From Streptomyces sp. NBC_00820 (GTDB taxonomy: Bacteria; Actinomycetota; Actinomycetes; Streptomycetales; Streptomycetaceae): DNA of 64,000 nucleotides. Position 1 is the stretch's first letter. Each line of letters opens with the position of its first letter. The notes beneath the pieces are model-generated. The model did no database searches. It had not been told where the DNA came from and saw nothing but the letters and a program-made list of their open reading frames with translations. The translations under genes were made by a program, and so were the position numbers. Below, one piece after another: positions 53,366 through 61,200 of the stretch. The stretch spans positions 2,617,001 through 2,681,000 of the forward strand of contig NZ_CP108882.1 of the NCBI RefSeq assembly GCF_036347055.1, given 5' to 3'.

Positions 53366-53475
53366 TGCTTGCCGAAGGTCTCGCTGGCGGTCCTGTCGGG
53401 ATCCGCCTCCGGGCGCCGGCTCAGACGTGCTGAGCAGTATGTCGACGGTCCGGCGAAGAGCTACTCCCCTTCTGC
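53366..53475 (-). promoter_or_regulatory. yybP-ykoY manganese riboswitch
   Basis: On the minus strand the leader reads AGGGGAGTAGCTCTTCG, then GACATACTGCTCAGCAC, and later GCGAGACCTTCGGC. These match the conserved yybP-ykoY signature: GGGGAGUAGC opening strand, the CAUACU internal loop, and the GCGAGACCUU-GGC closing strand that builds the Mn2+ site. It lies 110-220 nt upstream of a GDT1-family transporter, one of the families most often controlled by this riboswitch. Mn2+ should favour expression. Confidence 0.88.
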
Positions 53476-53632
53476 TCCATCCATGCTACGTGACGAAGAA
53501 GTTCCGCCGTAAATCTTGTTCTGTCATGAGCGTGTCATTAGTTTCTTACCGAGCGCTCATCCCCCCGCAATACGGCGTCGCGAGCATTCCCTCGCTCGCG
53601 CCCCAAAACCCCCACCCCTCAAGGGAGTTCGC

Positions 53633-54277
53633 ATGCCGAAGTTCTACGCGCGTCGACGGGTGAGCATACTCGCCGCCCTCACCGGGCTCATAGCCTCCGC
53701 CGCGCTCCTCAACTCCCCGAGCGCCTCCGCCGCACTGCCGACGCCGGTCAGCGGTGCCACCGCCCGCAGCTACCTCTCCCAGCTCACCGTGGCCTCCGAG
53801 AACCGCACCGGCTACAGCCGGGACCTGTTCCCGACCTGGATCACCATCAGCGGCACCTGCAACACGCGCGAGTACATCCTCAAGCGGGACGGCTCCAACG
53901 TCGTCACCGACTCCGCGTGCGTCTCCCAGAGCGGCAGCTGGTACTCCCCGTACGACGGCGCGACCTGGAGCTCCCCCTCCGACGTCGACATCGACCACCT
54001 CGTCCCGCTCGCCGAGGCCTGGGACTCCGGCGCGAGCCAGTGGACCACCGCCCAGCGCCAGGCCTTCGCCAACGACGTGACCCGCCCCCAGCTCCTCGCC
54101 GTCACGGACAACGTCAACCAGTCCAAGGGCGACCAGGACCCGGCGACCTGGATGCCGGCGCTCACGTCGTACCGCTGCACCTACGTCCGCGCCTGGGTCC
54201 AGGTGAAGTACTACTACAACCTCTCCGTCGACTCCGCGGAGAAGAGCGCGCTGCAGAGCGACCTGGCCGGCTGCTGA
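53633..54277 (+). CDS. Secreted HNH endonuclease (GmrSD/DUF1524-like)
   Basis: A 214-aa protein starting ATG at 53633 with AAGGGAG upstream. A signal peptide (RRRVSILAALTGLIASAALL, cleavage after SASA) precedes a nuclease domain: GYSRDLFPTWITISGTCNTR, the catalytic DIDHLVPLAEAWDSGAS (D-x-D-H-x-V), and TDNVNQSKGDQDPATWMP (N...K-G-D) as metal/DNA ligands. Four cysteines could form disulfides. Such extracellular nucleases scavenge DNA or RNA in Streptomyces. A strong terminator follows. Confidence 0.93.
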   Translation: MPKFYARRRVSILAALTGLIASAALLNSPSASAALPTPVSGATARSYLSQLTVASENRTGYSRDLFPTWITISGTCNTREYILKRDGSNVVTDSACVSQSGSWYSPYDGATWSSPSDVDIDHLVPLAEAWDSGASQWTTAQRQAFANDVTRPQLLAVTDNVNQSKGDQDPATWMPALTSYRCTYVRAWVQVKYYYNLSVDSAEKSALQSDLAGC

Positions 54278-54346
54278 CCCGGCCACGACCCCACCCCGCA
54301 CCGGCACACCCGCCCGGTCCGGCGCCCGCCCACTCGGCGCGGGCGC

Positions 54347-54394
54347 GCCGACGGCCCGCCCCCTGCCCTCTCCGGCAGGCGGCGGGCCGTCGGC
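54347..54394 (+). terminator. Two-tier terminator after the HNH nuclease gene
   Basis: GCCGACGGCCCGCC (54347-54360) pairs with GGCGGGCCGTCGGC (54381-54394), and inside it CCTGCC pairs with GGCAGG. About 20 bp of stem in total. The remainder of the gap to 54622 holds no gene but carries the DoxX promoter elements. Confidence 0.88.
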
Positions 54395-54491
54395 GTTCCA
54401 CCCGCCTCCCGCCACCCCCTCACTCCCACCCCCTCGCCCTCCGCCGGAGTCCCGGCCGGCGGCCGAGAGACGCCCGAATGCCAAATGTTGA

Positions 54492-54525
54492 ACTTGCAAG
54501 TACAACTTAGGTACGCCTAACCTTT
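54492..54525 (+). promoter_or_regulatory. Palindrome and DmdR/IdeR-like iron box upstream of doxX
   Basis: ACTTGCAAGT (54492-54501) is a perfect 10-bp palindrome of the kind bound by MarR/HxlR-type redox regulators. Six bases on, TTAGGTACGCCTAACCTTT (54507-54525) matches the DtxR/DmdR iron-box consensus TTAGGTTAGCCTAACCTAA at 15 of 19 positions. Both lie in the only A/T-rich stretch before the DoxX gene, about 100 bp upstream of its start, where the promoter must be. Confidence 0.55.
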
Positions 54526-54622
54526 CCTCTCGTTCGGTACCCCCGTCCCCCACGACGGGCCGGTATCCCCGTCCGGCGGCGCCGGACCACCGGCCCCGAC
54601 CGACACCGAAGAGGAGACCCCC

Positions 54623-55111
54623 ATGCCCGCCCTGTCCGCCCTGTCCGCCCGCCTCGACTCCGCTCAGCCGTACGTCGTCGGGCTCTTCCGCATCGTGATC
54701 GGCCTGCTGTTCGCCATTCACGGCGGGGCCTCGCTGTTCGGCGTCCTCGGCGGCGCCGTGGGCACCCACGGCGGCACCATCGCGGCCGGCACCTGGCCGG
54801 GCTGGTACGCGGCCGTGATCCAGCTGGTCGCCGGCGGCCTCGTCCTGCTCGGCCTCGGCACCCGGGGTGCGGCACTGATCGCCTCGGGCTCGATGGCGTA
54901 CGCCTACTTCGACGTCCACCAGCAGGCCGCCCTGTGGCCCATCCAGAACGGCGGCGAGCCGTCCGTCCTCTTCTGCTGGGCCTTCTTCCTGATCGTCTTC
55001 ACCGGTTCCGGCGCCTTCGGCCTGGACCGTCTCTTCGCCGGCCGCACCACGGCGACCACCGGCGAGACGGCCGCCGCGCAGAGCGCGGAGCAGGCCCCGA
55101 TAGCCGCCTGA
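54623..55111 (+). CDS. DoxX-family membrane protein
   Basis: A 162-aa protein starting ATG at 54623 with GAGGAG upstream. Four membrane helices and the DoxX signature are visible: GLFRIVIGLLFAIHGGASLF, AAVIQLVAGGLVLLGLGTRG, and ALIASGSMAYAYFDVHQQAA. DoxX proteins work with redox partners (in mycobacteria with SodA and SseA) or as thiosulfate:quinone oxidoreductase subunits. The exact role is open, but the upstream iron-box-like and redox-type palindromes suggest control by iron or oxidative stress. Confidence 0.93.
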   Translation: MPALSALSARLDSAQPYVVGLFRIVIGLLFAIHGGASLFGVLGGAVGTHGGTIAAGTWPGWYAAVIQLVAGGLVLLGLGTRGAALIASGSMAYAYFDVHQQAALWPIQNGGEPSVLFCWAFFLIVFTGSGAFGLDRLFAGRTTATTGETAAAQSAEQAPIAA

Positions 55112-55173
55112 CCGGCGCCCGCGCGCACCCCCGCACCTCCCGCGTCACCCGCACCCCGTACCCGCGCCACGGC

Positions 55174-55206
55174 GGCGCCCTCCCCCGCACCCCGGGGCAG
55201 GGCGCC
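55174..55206. terminator. Bidirectional hairpin between doxX and the SOD-like gene
   Basis: GGCGCCCT (55174-55181) pairs with AGGGCGCC (55199-55206), with an inner CCCC/GGGG stretch. It sits between convergent genes. Confidence 0.65.
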
Positions 55207-55270
55207 GTACCGCGCGCCCGCCCCTCGCTCCGGGCCGCTCAGGGCAGCCCGGCCTCGACGGACGGTGCGG

Positions 55271-55840
55271 TCACGACAGCCCGGTCACCCAGCCGAACGG
55301 CACCGTGAAGCAGGCCACGCGGACGCCCTCGGCGCCCGGCCGGTCCTGGATCACCACGGAGGCGGCCTCGCCCTGCCGGAAGCCCCAGTCGTGCCGGACG
55401 TCCGCACGACCCGCGCCCTTCGCGTCGGCCGTGAAGTCGAGCCGGACCTCGTTGTCCGGGCCGGCCTGGGCGGTGTCGGCGCCGGGCCGGTTCTGATAGC
55501 GGCCGCCCGCGTCGGCCGGAGAGGCGCCGCACGGCCGCTGGTGCACGTAGGCGCCGTAGCTCTGTCCCGGCCGGAACCCGGTCACGCTCAGGTCGACCGT
55601 CGTGACACCGCCCGGCCCGGTCCGCTGCCGCACCCGGATCCAGGAGGCCGCCGGCACGAGCTTCTGGTCGTACGTCACCGCCGCCGACGGGATGAAGGCG
55701 GTGGGCGGCGCGAACCGCCCCTCGGCCGCGACGGTGTAGCCGTCGGTCGCGGCGGTCCCGGCCCCTGCCCCCACCCCCGCCCCCGCCCCCGCCCCGAACA
55801 CGACCGCGGCGACGGCGCCCGCACACAGGGCTCCCACCAT
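55271..55840 (-). CDS. Secreted Cu/Zn-superoxide-dismutase-like protein, metal ligands largely lost
   Basis: A 189-aa protein. ATG at 55840 is chosen because GAGG lies 8 nt upstream; GTG at 55849 overlaps that site. The N-terminus is a Gly/Ala-rich signal peptide. The mature part follows the SodC pattern: VDLSVTGFRPGQSYGAYVHQ, RPCGASPADAGGRYQNRPG, NEVRLDFTADAKGAGRADVR, SVVIQDRPG. Where active enzymes have H-x-H it reads Y-V-H; the bridging His in GPHF is R in GGRY; the late Cu ligand in VVH is Q in VIQ. Only one canonical Cu His remains. It is probably not a dismutase and may have a structural or binding role. Confidence 0.8.
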   Translation of the reverse strand: MVGALCAGAVAAVVFGAGAGAGVGAGAGTAATDGYTVAAEGRFAPPTAFIPSAAVTYDQKLVPAASWIRVRQRTGPGGVTTVDLSVTGFRPGQSYGAYVHQRPCGASPADAGGRYQNRPGADTAQAGPDNEVRLDFTADAKGAGRADVRHDWGFRQGEAASVVIQDRPGAEGVRVACFTVPFGWVTGLS

Positions 55841-56133
55841 GATGTCCACCTCGTTCCGGCTTGCTCCGGATCTCTCCGGATCTCCCGCTCGTTCGGGTCG
55901 TTCCGCACGGTGGCCCGGACGGCCGCCCGGAGACCCCCTCCGTTCCTACGGGACCCCGGCCGGTCCCGCCGTACGGGACGCGCCACCCGGGTGAACACGG
56001 GGCGGCCGCGCCCGCCCGGACCCGGGTGACGATGTGTACGGACCGTGTCGATCACTCGTACCCCCCGTGAAACTCCCGTCACACCTTCGGCGTACGCTGT
56101 ATGGCTGTCATCGGGGGAGTAACGGGGAGTCTC

Positions 56134-56751
56134 GTGTTGGAGAGCGTGGGGTCGCTGACGGCCGGACCATGGATCTACGCCATGGTGGCCGTGTCCGTCC
56201 TGCTCGACGTGTTCGTGCCGGTGCTGCCGAGCGGGGTGCTCGTCATCACGGCGGCCACGGCGGCGGCAGCGGGCTCGGGCGCCACGTCGGGCCGGGTCCC
56301 GCACGACGTGCCGGACATCGTCGCCCTGACCCTCTCCGCGGCGACCGCCTCCGTCCTCGGCGACCTGGTGGCCTACCGGCTGGCCTGGCGGGGCGGCGAA
56401 CGCCTGGACCGCGCGATCGCCCGGTCGCGGCGCCTCACCCACGCGCAGGAACGTCTCGGCGAGGCCGTGTCCCGGGGCGGCGGCGCCCTGGTGATCCTGG
56501 CCCGCTTCGCCCCCGCGGGCCGCTCGGTCGTCTCCTTCTGCGCCGGCGCCGCCCACCGCCGCGTCCGCGACTTCCTGCCCTGGTCCGCCGCCGCCGGCCT
56601 CTCCTGGGCCGTCTACAGCGTGGCCCTCGGCTACTACGGCGCCCGCTGGCTGGGCGCGACCTGGCTGGCCACCGGGGTGTCGGTGGCGGCCCTGTTCGGC
56701 GCGGGAGCGGCAGCGGCGTTCCTCATGCGCCGCCGGCCCGCGGAAGGCTGA
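56134..56751 (+). CDS. DedA-family membrane protein
   Basis: A 205-aa protein. GTG at 56134 is preferred because GGGGAG lies 4 nt upstream and TACGCT (56093-56098) would place the transcription start after the in-frame ATG at 56101. DedA/SNARE-associated features: WIYAMVAVSVLLDVFVPVLP then S (the E/D-x-x-x-P-x-x-P-S motif), a GD pair in SVLGDLVAYRLAWRGG, and LVILARFAPAGRSVVSFCAG with the conserved R-F-x-P-x-x-R. DedA proteins are proton-coupled flippases for undecaprenyl phosphate or phospholipids. Divergent from the SOD-like gene across ~290 bp. Confidence 0.9.
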   Translation: MLESVGSLTAGPWIYAMVAVSVLLDVFVPVLPSGVLVITAATAAAAGSGATSGRVPHDVPDIVALTLSAATASVLGDLVAYRLAWRGGERLDRAIARSRRLTHAQERLGEAVSRGGGALVILARFAPAGRSVVSFCAGAAHRRVRDFLPWSAAAGLSWAVYSVALGYYGARWLGATWLATGVSVAALFGAGAAAAFLMRRRPAEG

Positions 56752-56876
56752 GCCCCCGGGGGCACGGCCTGCGGGGCGCGGCTTGGCCTGGCGAGGCTTG
56801 GCGTGGCGAGGCAGCGACCGCAGCCTCGGCCCGACGACCGATGACCGATAGCCGATAACCGCTCAGCGAACGGCGG

Positions 56877-57113
56877 CTAGCCCGCCGTCCCCCGCACGGG
56901 CTGCTGCCCCCGTACCTCCAGCCCGTCCATCAGCTCCGCCGTGGCCGCGGCCACGGCCTCCACGGCCCGTTCGAACGCCTCGCGGTTGTGGGCGGCGGGC
57001 GCCCGGAACCCCGAGACCTTGCGCACGTACTGCAGCGCGGCGGCGTGGATGTCGTCCTCGGTGGCCTCACCGGGCAGCACGGGCGGACGCAGCGTCTTGA
57101 TACTCCGGCACAT
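56877..57113 (-). CDS. DUF2277 protein
   Basis: A 78-aa protein starting ATG at 57113. The sequence MCRSIKTLRPP at the N-terminus and EDDIHAAALQYVRKVSGFRA are the hallmarks of DUF2277, a small conserved bacterial family of unknown function. The invariant Cys at position 2 with the following Arg suggests a conserved site. It is divergent from the PanE-like reductase gene, about 100 bp away. Confidence 0.93.
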   Translation of the reverse strand: MCRSIKTLRPPVLPGEATEDDIHAAALQYVRKVSGFRAPAAHNREAFERAVEAVAAATAELMDGLEVRGQQPVRGTAG

Positions 57114-57218
57114 GTCCCCAGTCTTACGCACGGTCTTACGCACGGGGCGCTTCGCTGGAATGATCATCTCGAAGGCGGCCACCGATCACCGGGGCCGACC
57201 CGACGAGAGGACACCCTC

Positions 57219-58208
57219 ATGACGCTCACCACGAGCAAGCCCACCGTGGCCATCCTGGGTCCCGGCGGCATCGGCGGCCTGCTGGCCGCCCTCCTGTCCC
57301 GTTCCGGTCACCGTGTCATCTGCGTGGCCCGGGAGACCACGGCACGCACCCTGCGCGAGCGCGGGATCGAGGTCCGCAGCGGTCAGTTCGGCGACTTCAC
57401 GGCGGCCGTGGAGGCGGACACCGAGCTGCGCGAGCCCGTCGACGCCTGCCTGATCGCCGTCAAGCACACCACCCTGGACGCCGCTCTCACCCGCGTCCCT
57501 CCGGCGGCCCTCGGCGACGCGCTCGTCGTCCCCCTCCTGAACGGCGTCGAGCACCCCGCAGCCCTGCGAGCCCGCTACGGCCCCGACCGGGTCGCCCCCG
57601 GGGTGATCCGCGTGGAGGCCACCCGGCTCGCCCCCCGGACCACGGAACCCGGGACGACCGGGACGGCCGGGACGACCGCGGCACCCGGGACGACCGCCCG
57701 GACATCCACCGGGCCCGTCGTGATCGAACACGGCAGCCCGTTCACCGAGATCGACCTGGCCGCCGGCACGGCATCCCGCCCCCGCCTCGACGCCCTCGCG
57801 GCCGCCCTCTCCACCGCGGGCACGACGGCGCGCGTGCTGGAGGACGAGACCACGGCCCTGTGGGCGAAGATGGCGTTCCTCGCCCCCTTCGCCCTGCTCA
57901 CCACCCGGTACGGCCTCCCCCTCGGCGAGGTACGGACCCGCCACCGCGAGGAGCTGGAGTCGCTGGTCGCCGAGACCGCCGAGGTCAGCCGCGCCTGCGG
58001 CGCCCCCGCGGACCCGGCCCGTGCGCTGGCCCGGTACGACGCCTTCCCGCCCGCCGCCAAGTCCTCCATGCAGCGCGACGCGGAGGCGGGCCGCCCGCTC
58101 GAACTCGACGCCATCGGCGGCGCGTTGCTGCGCGCGGCCGACCGGCACGACGTACGGGTGCCGGTGACGGCCCGCCTGGTGCGGGAGATCCGCGCCGCCG
58201 GCCACTGA
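57219..58208 (+). CDS. 2-dehydropantoate 2-reductase (ApbA/PanE family)
   Basis: A 329-aa NADP-dependent reductase starting ATG at 57219. The Rossmann motif is VAILGPGGIGGLLAALLSRS; CLIAVKHTTLDAALTRV, PLLNGVEHPAALRARYG and the C-terminal ALWAKMAFLAPFALLTTRYG with the active-site Lys are family blocks. It would reduce ketopantoate to pantoate for CoA synthesis, though many paralogues act on other 2-oxo acids. A low-complexity Thr/Gly/Ala insert (TTEPGTTGTAGTTAAPGTTA) near residue 150 is encoded by CCGGGACGAC-type repeats and is unusual. Confidence 0.9.
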   Translation: MTLTTSKPTVAILGPGGIGGLLAALLSRSGHRVICVARETTARTLRERGIEVRSGQFGDFTAAVEADTELREPVDACLIAVKHTTLDAALTRVPPAALGDALVVPLLNGVEHPAALRARYGPDRVAPGVIRVEATRLAPRTTEPGTTGTAGTTAAPGTTARTSTGPVVIEHGSPFTEIDLAAGTASRPRLDALAAALSTAGTTARVLEDETTALWAKMAFLAPFALLTTRYGLPLGEVRTRHREELESLVAETAEVSRACGAPADPARALARYDAFPPAAKSSMQRDAEAGRPLELDAIGGALLRAADRHDVRVPVTARLVREIRAAGH

Positions 58209-58325
58209 GCCACCCGGGGCCGACGGGTGACCACCCGCCGGCCCCGGACCGCCACCGCCGGCCGCCCCTCGGATTCCGGACCACTCGTTCGACTGAACCT
58301 CACGAGTCGAACCCGCCTCTGAAAT

Positions 58326-58341
58326 TCGAACAGGCGTACCA
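58326..58341 (+). promoter_or_regulatory. LexA/SOS-box-like site overlapping a -10 element
   Basis: TCGAACAGGCGTACCA keeps the full left arm TCGAAC and 4 of 6 right-arm bases of the actinobacterial SOS consensus TCGAAC-N4-GTTCGA. It overlaps the candidate -10 TACCAT (58337-58342), where repressor binding would block transcription. A further inverted repeat GTTCGAC-N12-GTCGAAC lies at 58287-58312. Confidence 0.5.
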
Positions 58342-58348
58342 TTGCCAC

Positions 58349-58693
58349 GTGGCTACGACCCCTGAATTCCCCAGTGACCTCCTCGCCGGCCAGGAGGAGC
58401 TGCACCAGGTCCGGGCCGAGCTGTCGGCCCTGCTCAAGCGGCTGCCCTGGTCGGTCGAGCCGATGGACGGATTCCACGACGACAACGGCTGGCGCAAGGT
58501 GGAACGCCCCGCGTCCCCCGGCTGGTCCCCCGACGAACAGGCCGAGGTGGAGAAGCTCCGGCGCCGGGAACACGAACTCGCGGTCTTCGTCAGCGGCCAC
58601 CGCTTCTGGGCCGAGGTCGCGGCAGCCGACCGCGTGGAAGCCCGCACCACACTGAAGCACGTCCGCGAGGAACCCGCACCGGAGAACAAATGA
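58349..58693 (+). CDS. Small helical hypothetical protein (114 aa)
   Basis: A 114-aa hydrophilic, mostly helical protein starting GTG at 58349, 6 nt after TACCAT, so probably leaderless. Features: an N-terminal helix (GQEELHQVRAELSALLKRLP), a W-x-x-V-E / GWRKVERPASPGWSPDE segment with conserved tryptophans, and a charged helix (QAEVEKLRRREHELAVFVSG). No known domain. The LexA-like box over its promoter hints at DNA-damage control. A 17-bp perfect terminator follows 2 bp after the stop. Confidence 0.8.
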   Translation: MATTPEFPSDLLAGQEELHQVRAELSALLKRLPWSVEPMDGFHDDNGWRKVERPASPGWSPDEQAEVEKLRRREHELAVFVSGHRFWAEVAAADRVEARTTLKHVREEPAPENK

Positions 58694-58695
58694 AC

Positions 58696-58733
58696 GAAGA
58701 AGCCCCCGGCCGCGTTCGGCCGGGGGCTTCTTC
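58696..58733. terminator. 17-bp perfect terminator between gene and tRNA
   Basis: GAAGAAGCCCCCGGCCG (58696-58712) and CGGCCGGGGGCTTCTTC (58717-58733) are exact reverse complements around CGTT. With A/T ends on both sides, it can terminate the upstream gene and the convergent tRNA transcript. Confidence 0.93.
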
Positions 58734-58738
58734 CCGTG

Positions 58739-58810
<72 letters not shown>

Positions 58811-58990
58811 GGACCCTGAGTCATGCGCTCAGGACAGATCGACAGCCTACATCGCCCAGGGGGCGGTGCCGCAAACCGCGTGCGGGCGGCTCCCGGCTGC
58901 TCCTGCTCTCCCCAGCCCCCCTGCTCCTCCCCCCGTTTCCCCCTGTTCCCCCTGCGCGGGTCGCGTCAGCCGCGTCCCCGGCACGGCGGG

Positions 58991-59326
58991 TCATTCCGGA
59001 TGAGCCACCGCCTCCTTCTGCAGGCCCACCGCCTCCGCCAGGCCCAGCCGCGGCTCCGCCTTCCGCAGCGCCTTCAGCGCCGCGATGGAGGCGATGTCTC
59101 CCGCGAAGCCGACGGCGGCCAGCCGCGAGCGAACCCAGCGGGCGCGCAGCTGGGTCTCGGTGGTGGCGGCGGCGGAGGCGACGAGCGCGAGGGCGTGTTC
59201 CAGGCCCGGACGGTTCTCGGGCGACGCCTCGTCCAGCGCCCGGCGCAGCGCCTCGGCGATCACGTCGGCGTCCCGGATGAGCAGTGTGTGCGCGTGTTTC
59301 CCGTTCGGTGCCCCGATACCTGTCAT
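58991..59326 (-). CDS. Conserved hypothetical helical protein (111 aa)
   Basis: A 111-aa protein starting ATG at 59326 (an in-frame ATG 9 nt upstream is possible). It is mostly alpha-helical with Ala/Leu/Arg repeats (DVIAEALRRALDEASPENRP, LRARWVRSRLAAVGFAGDIA, SIAALKALRKAEPRLGLAEA). No membrane segment or signal peptide. I do not recognise the family. It is divergent from the coiled-coil protein gene, with about 200 bp between. Confidence 0.7.
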   Translation of the reverse strand: MTGIGAPNGKHAHTLLIRDADVIAEALRRALDEASPENRPGLEHALALVASAAATTETQLRARWVRSRLAAVGFAGDIASIAALKALRKAEPRLGLAEAVGLQKEAVAHPE

Positions 59327-59525
59327 GCGGATCATCGTGGCCGCCGTGCGCCACGCCGCCAAGCGACTTGAGGAGTTCCTGAGGCACGGCCGGCCCGGCA
59401 CTTCCGGATCACGCCCCGGAGGGGGAAAGTGGTGGCACGAAAGGCGAACTGACCGACCCGTGTGTTCGTCTTCAACGGGTGGGAGAATGACACCACCCAG
59501 GGCGACCACAGCACGGGAGAGGGAT

Positions 59526-60932
59526 GTGACGGCGACACCGGGCACGCCACGTTCGCAGCCGTACCCATCGTCGACCGCACGAGCCCCGCACCGGCGTGGG
59601 TCCTCGGCGCTGCGCGACACGCTGACCCTGATGAGCCTGCCGGTGCTGGCCGCTCTCGCGGTGCCGGCGGCGTTCGCGGGCGGGGGCACCCGGCGCTGGT
59701 TCGGCGGGCGGGCGGAGAGCCAGCGGGCCGAGGCGCAGGCGGCGAAGGACGCGGCGGCGGCCGCGTTCTACGAACTCGACACCGCGCAGCGGGACCTGAG
59801 GATCTCCGTCGAGACCATCACGGCCGTGGACGACTCCCCCGCCGCCCGTCGCGCGGTCGCCGACTTCGCGGCGCTGGGCGGGCGCATCGACGAGGCCAGC
59901 CGGCGGTACATCCAGGCCGTCGACGCCCACGACCTCGACCGGGACGACCTCGACGCCTCGGCCGCCGTCCGCGCCCGTACCGAGCTGACCGCCGCCAAGG
60001 CCGAACTGGCCGGCGTCAAGGAGGAGCTGGACCGGTACGGCAGTTCGCTCGGCCCGCTGCTGGGCAAGGCCGAGACCCAGCTGGCCCGGCTCGCCCCGGC
60101 CGTGGAACGGGCCCGGCAGGCGCTGCTGGGCGCGAGCAACGCCCTGGACGCCGTACGCGCGAAGAACCTTCGGGCCGACGACCTCGCCGCCCGGCTCGCC
60201 GCCCTCTCCCCCGAGCTGACGAAGCTGAACCAGGGTGCCGGGCAGCACGGGGTGGCGCAGACGCTGGAGCGTGCCGAGCGGGTGCAGCGGGAGGCCGGCG
60301 CGATCCGGGCGGAGGCCGAGCGGCTGCCGGAGAAGGCCGCCGAGATCGACCACCGGCTGGTGAGCCTGCGCACCCGTGCCCAGGCGCTGACGACCCGGGC
60401 CGGGCAGGTCGACCCCGTGCTGAGCGAGCTGCGGCGGCGCTTCGCGGCGGCCTGCTGGCAGGACCTGCAGCAGGTGCCCGCGCAGGCCGCGGAGAACGTC
60501 CGGCAGGCCGAGCTGAAGCTGCGCGAGGCGCAGACCGCGCGGGACGCCCAGCGCTGGCCGGACGCCACCTCGCTGCTGTCGACCGTACGGGCCCTGCTGA
60601 ACACCACCGACGAGGCCGTCTCGGCCGCCGGCGACCGGCTGACCAGGCTGAACGCCGTCCAGAAGGACCCGCAGGCTGAGATCCAGCGGGCCCGGTTCGC
60701 GATCCGGGACGCCCAGCGGCTGGCCATGACGGGCCGTACGACGCCGGATCCGCGGCACGCCCGGCCGCTGGACGACGCGGTGGCGCGGCTGGAGCGGGCG
60801 ATCGGCACGCTGGAGGGCGGCCGGCACCCGGACTACTGGCACTTCCTCACCGAGACGGAGGCGGTGCGGCAGACGGTGTCCCGGGTGGTGTCGCAGATCC
60901 GTGAGGAGCGCGGGAGCGTCACGGGCCACTGA
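59526..60932 (+). CDS. Membrane-anchored coiled-coil protein
   Basis: A 468-aa protein. GTG at 59526 has GGGAGAGGG upstream; an ATG at 59487 is too close to its purine run. One N-terminal hydrophobic helix (LMSLPVLAALAVPAAFAGGG) is followed by a very long Ala/Arg/Glu-rich coiled-coil region (AAFYELDTAQRDLRISVETI, LTAAKAELAGVKEELDRYGS, AERVQREAGAIRAEAERLPE). There are no catalytic motifs. The form is that of a scaffold or envelope-tethered filament, similar to TPM-neighbouring proteins of Streptomyces. Function unknown. Confidence 0.85.
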   Translation: MTATPGTPRSQPYPSSTARAPHRRGSSALRDTLTLMSLPVLAALAVPAAFAGGGTRRWFGGRAESQRAEAQAAKDAAAAAFYELDTAQRDLRISVETITAVDDSPAARRAVADFAALGGRIDEASRRYIQAVDAHDLDRDDLDASAAVRARTELTAAKAELAGVKEELDRYGSSLGPLLGKAETQLARLAPAVERARQALLGASNALDAVRAKNLRADDLAARLAALSPELTKLNQGAGQHGVAQTLERAERVQREAGAIRAEAERLPEKAAEIDHRLVSLRTRAQALTTRAGQVDPVLSELRRRFAAACWQDLQQVPAQAAENVRQAELKLREAQTARDAQRWPDATSLLSTVRALLNTTDEAVSAAGDRLTRLNAVQKDPQAEIQRARFAIRDAQRLAMTGRTTPDPRHARPLDDAVARLERAIGTLEGGRHPDYWHFLTETEAVRQTVSRVVSQIREERGSVTGH

Positions 60933-60941
60933 GGCGCCCGC

Positions 60942-61069
60942 GCCGTCGGACGTGCGGGCCGTCGGACGTGCGGGCCGTCGGGCGTGTGGGCCGTCGGACG
61001 CGCGGGCCGTCGGGCGTGTGGGCCGTCGGGCGTGTGGGCCGTCGGGCGTGTGGGCCGTCGGGCGTGTGG
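60942..61069. repeat. Tandem array of eight 16-bp repeats
   Basis: Unit GCCGTCGG-R-CGTG-Y-GG, eight contiguous copies with a degenerate ninth to ~61085. The four right-hand copies are identical. It begins 9 bp after the coiled-coil gene stop and has no spacers. The rest of the gap to 61200 holds no gene. Confidence 0.9.
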
Positions 61070-61200
61070 GCCACCGGACGGGCACGGGCTGTGGCCGGCG
61101 GGGCCGTGCCCTGAGCTGCGCGTGTTGCCGGTGGGTGCGGGCGGGCCGATATTGGGAGGGACGGCTGATCTCCGCACGCCGACGCCCGAGGGAGGCGGAT

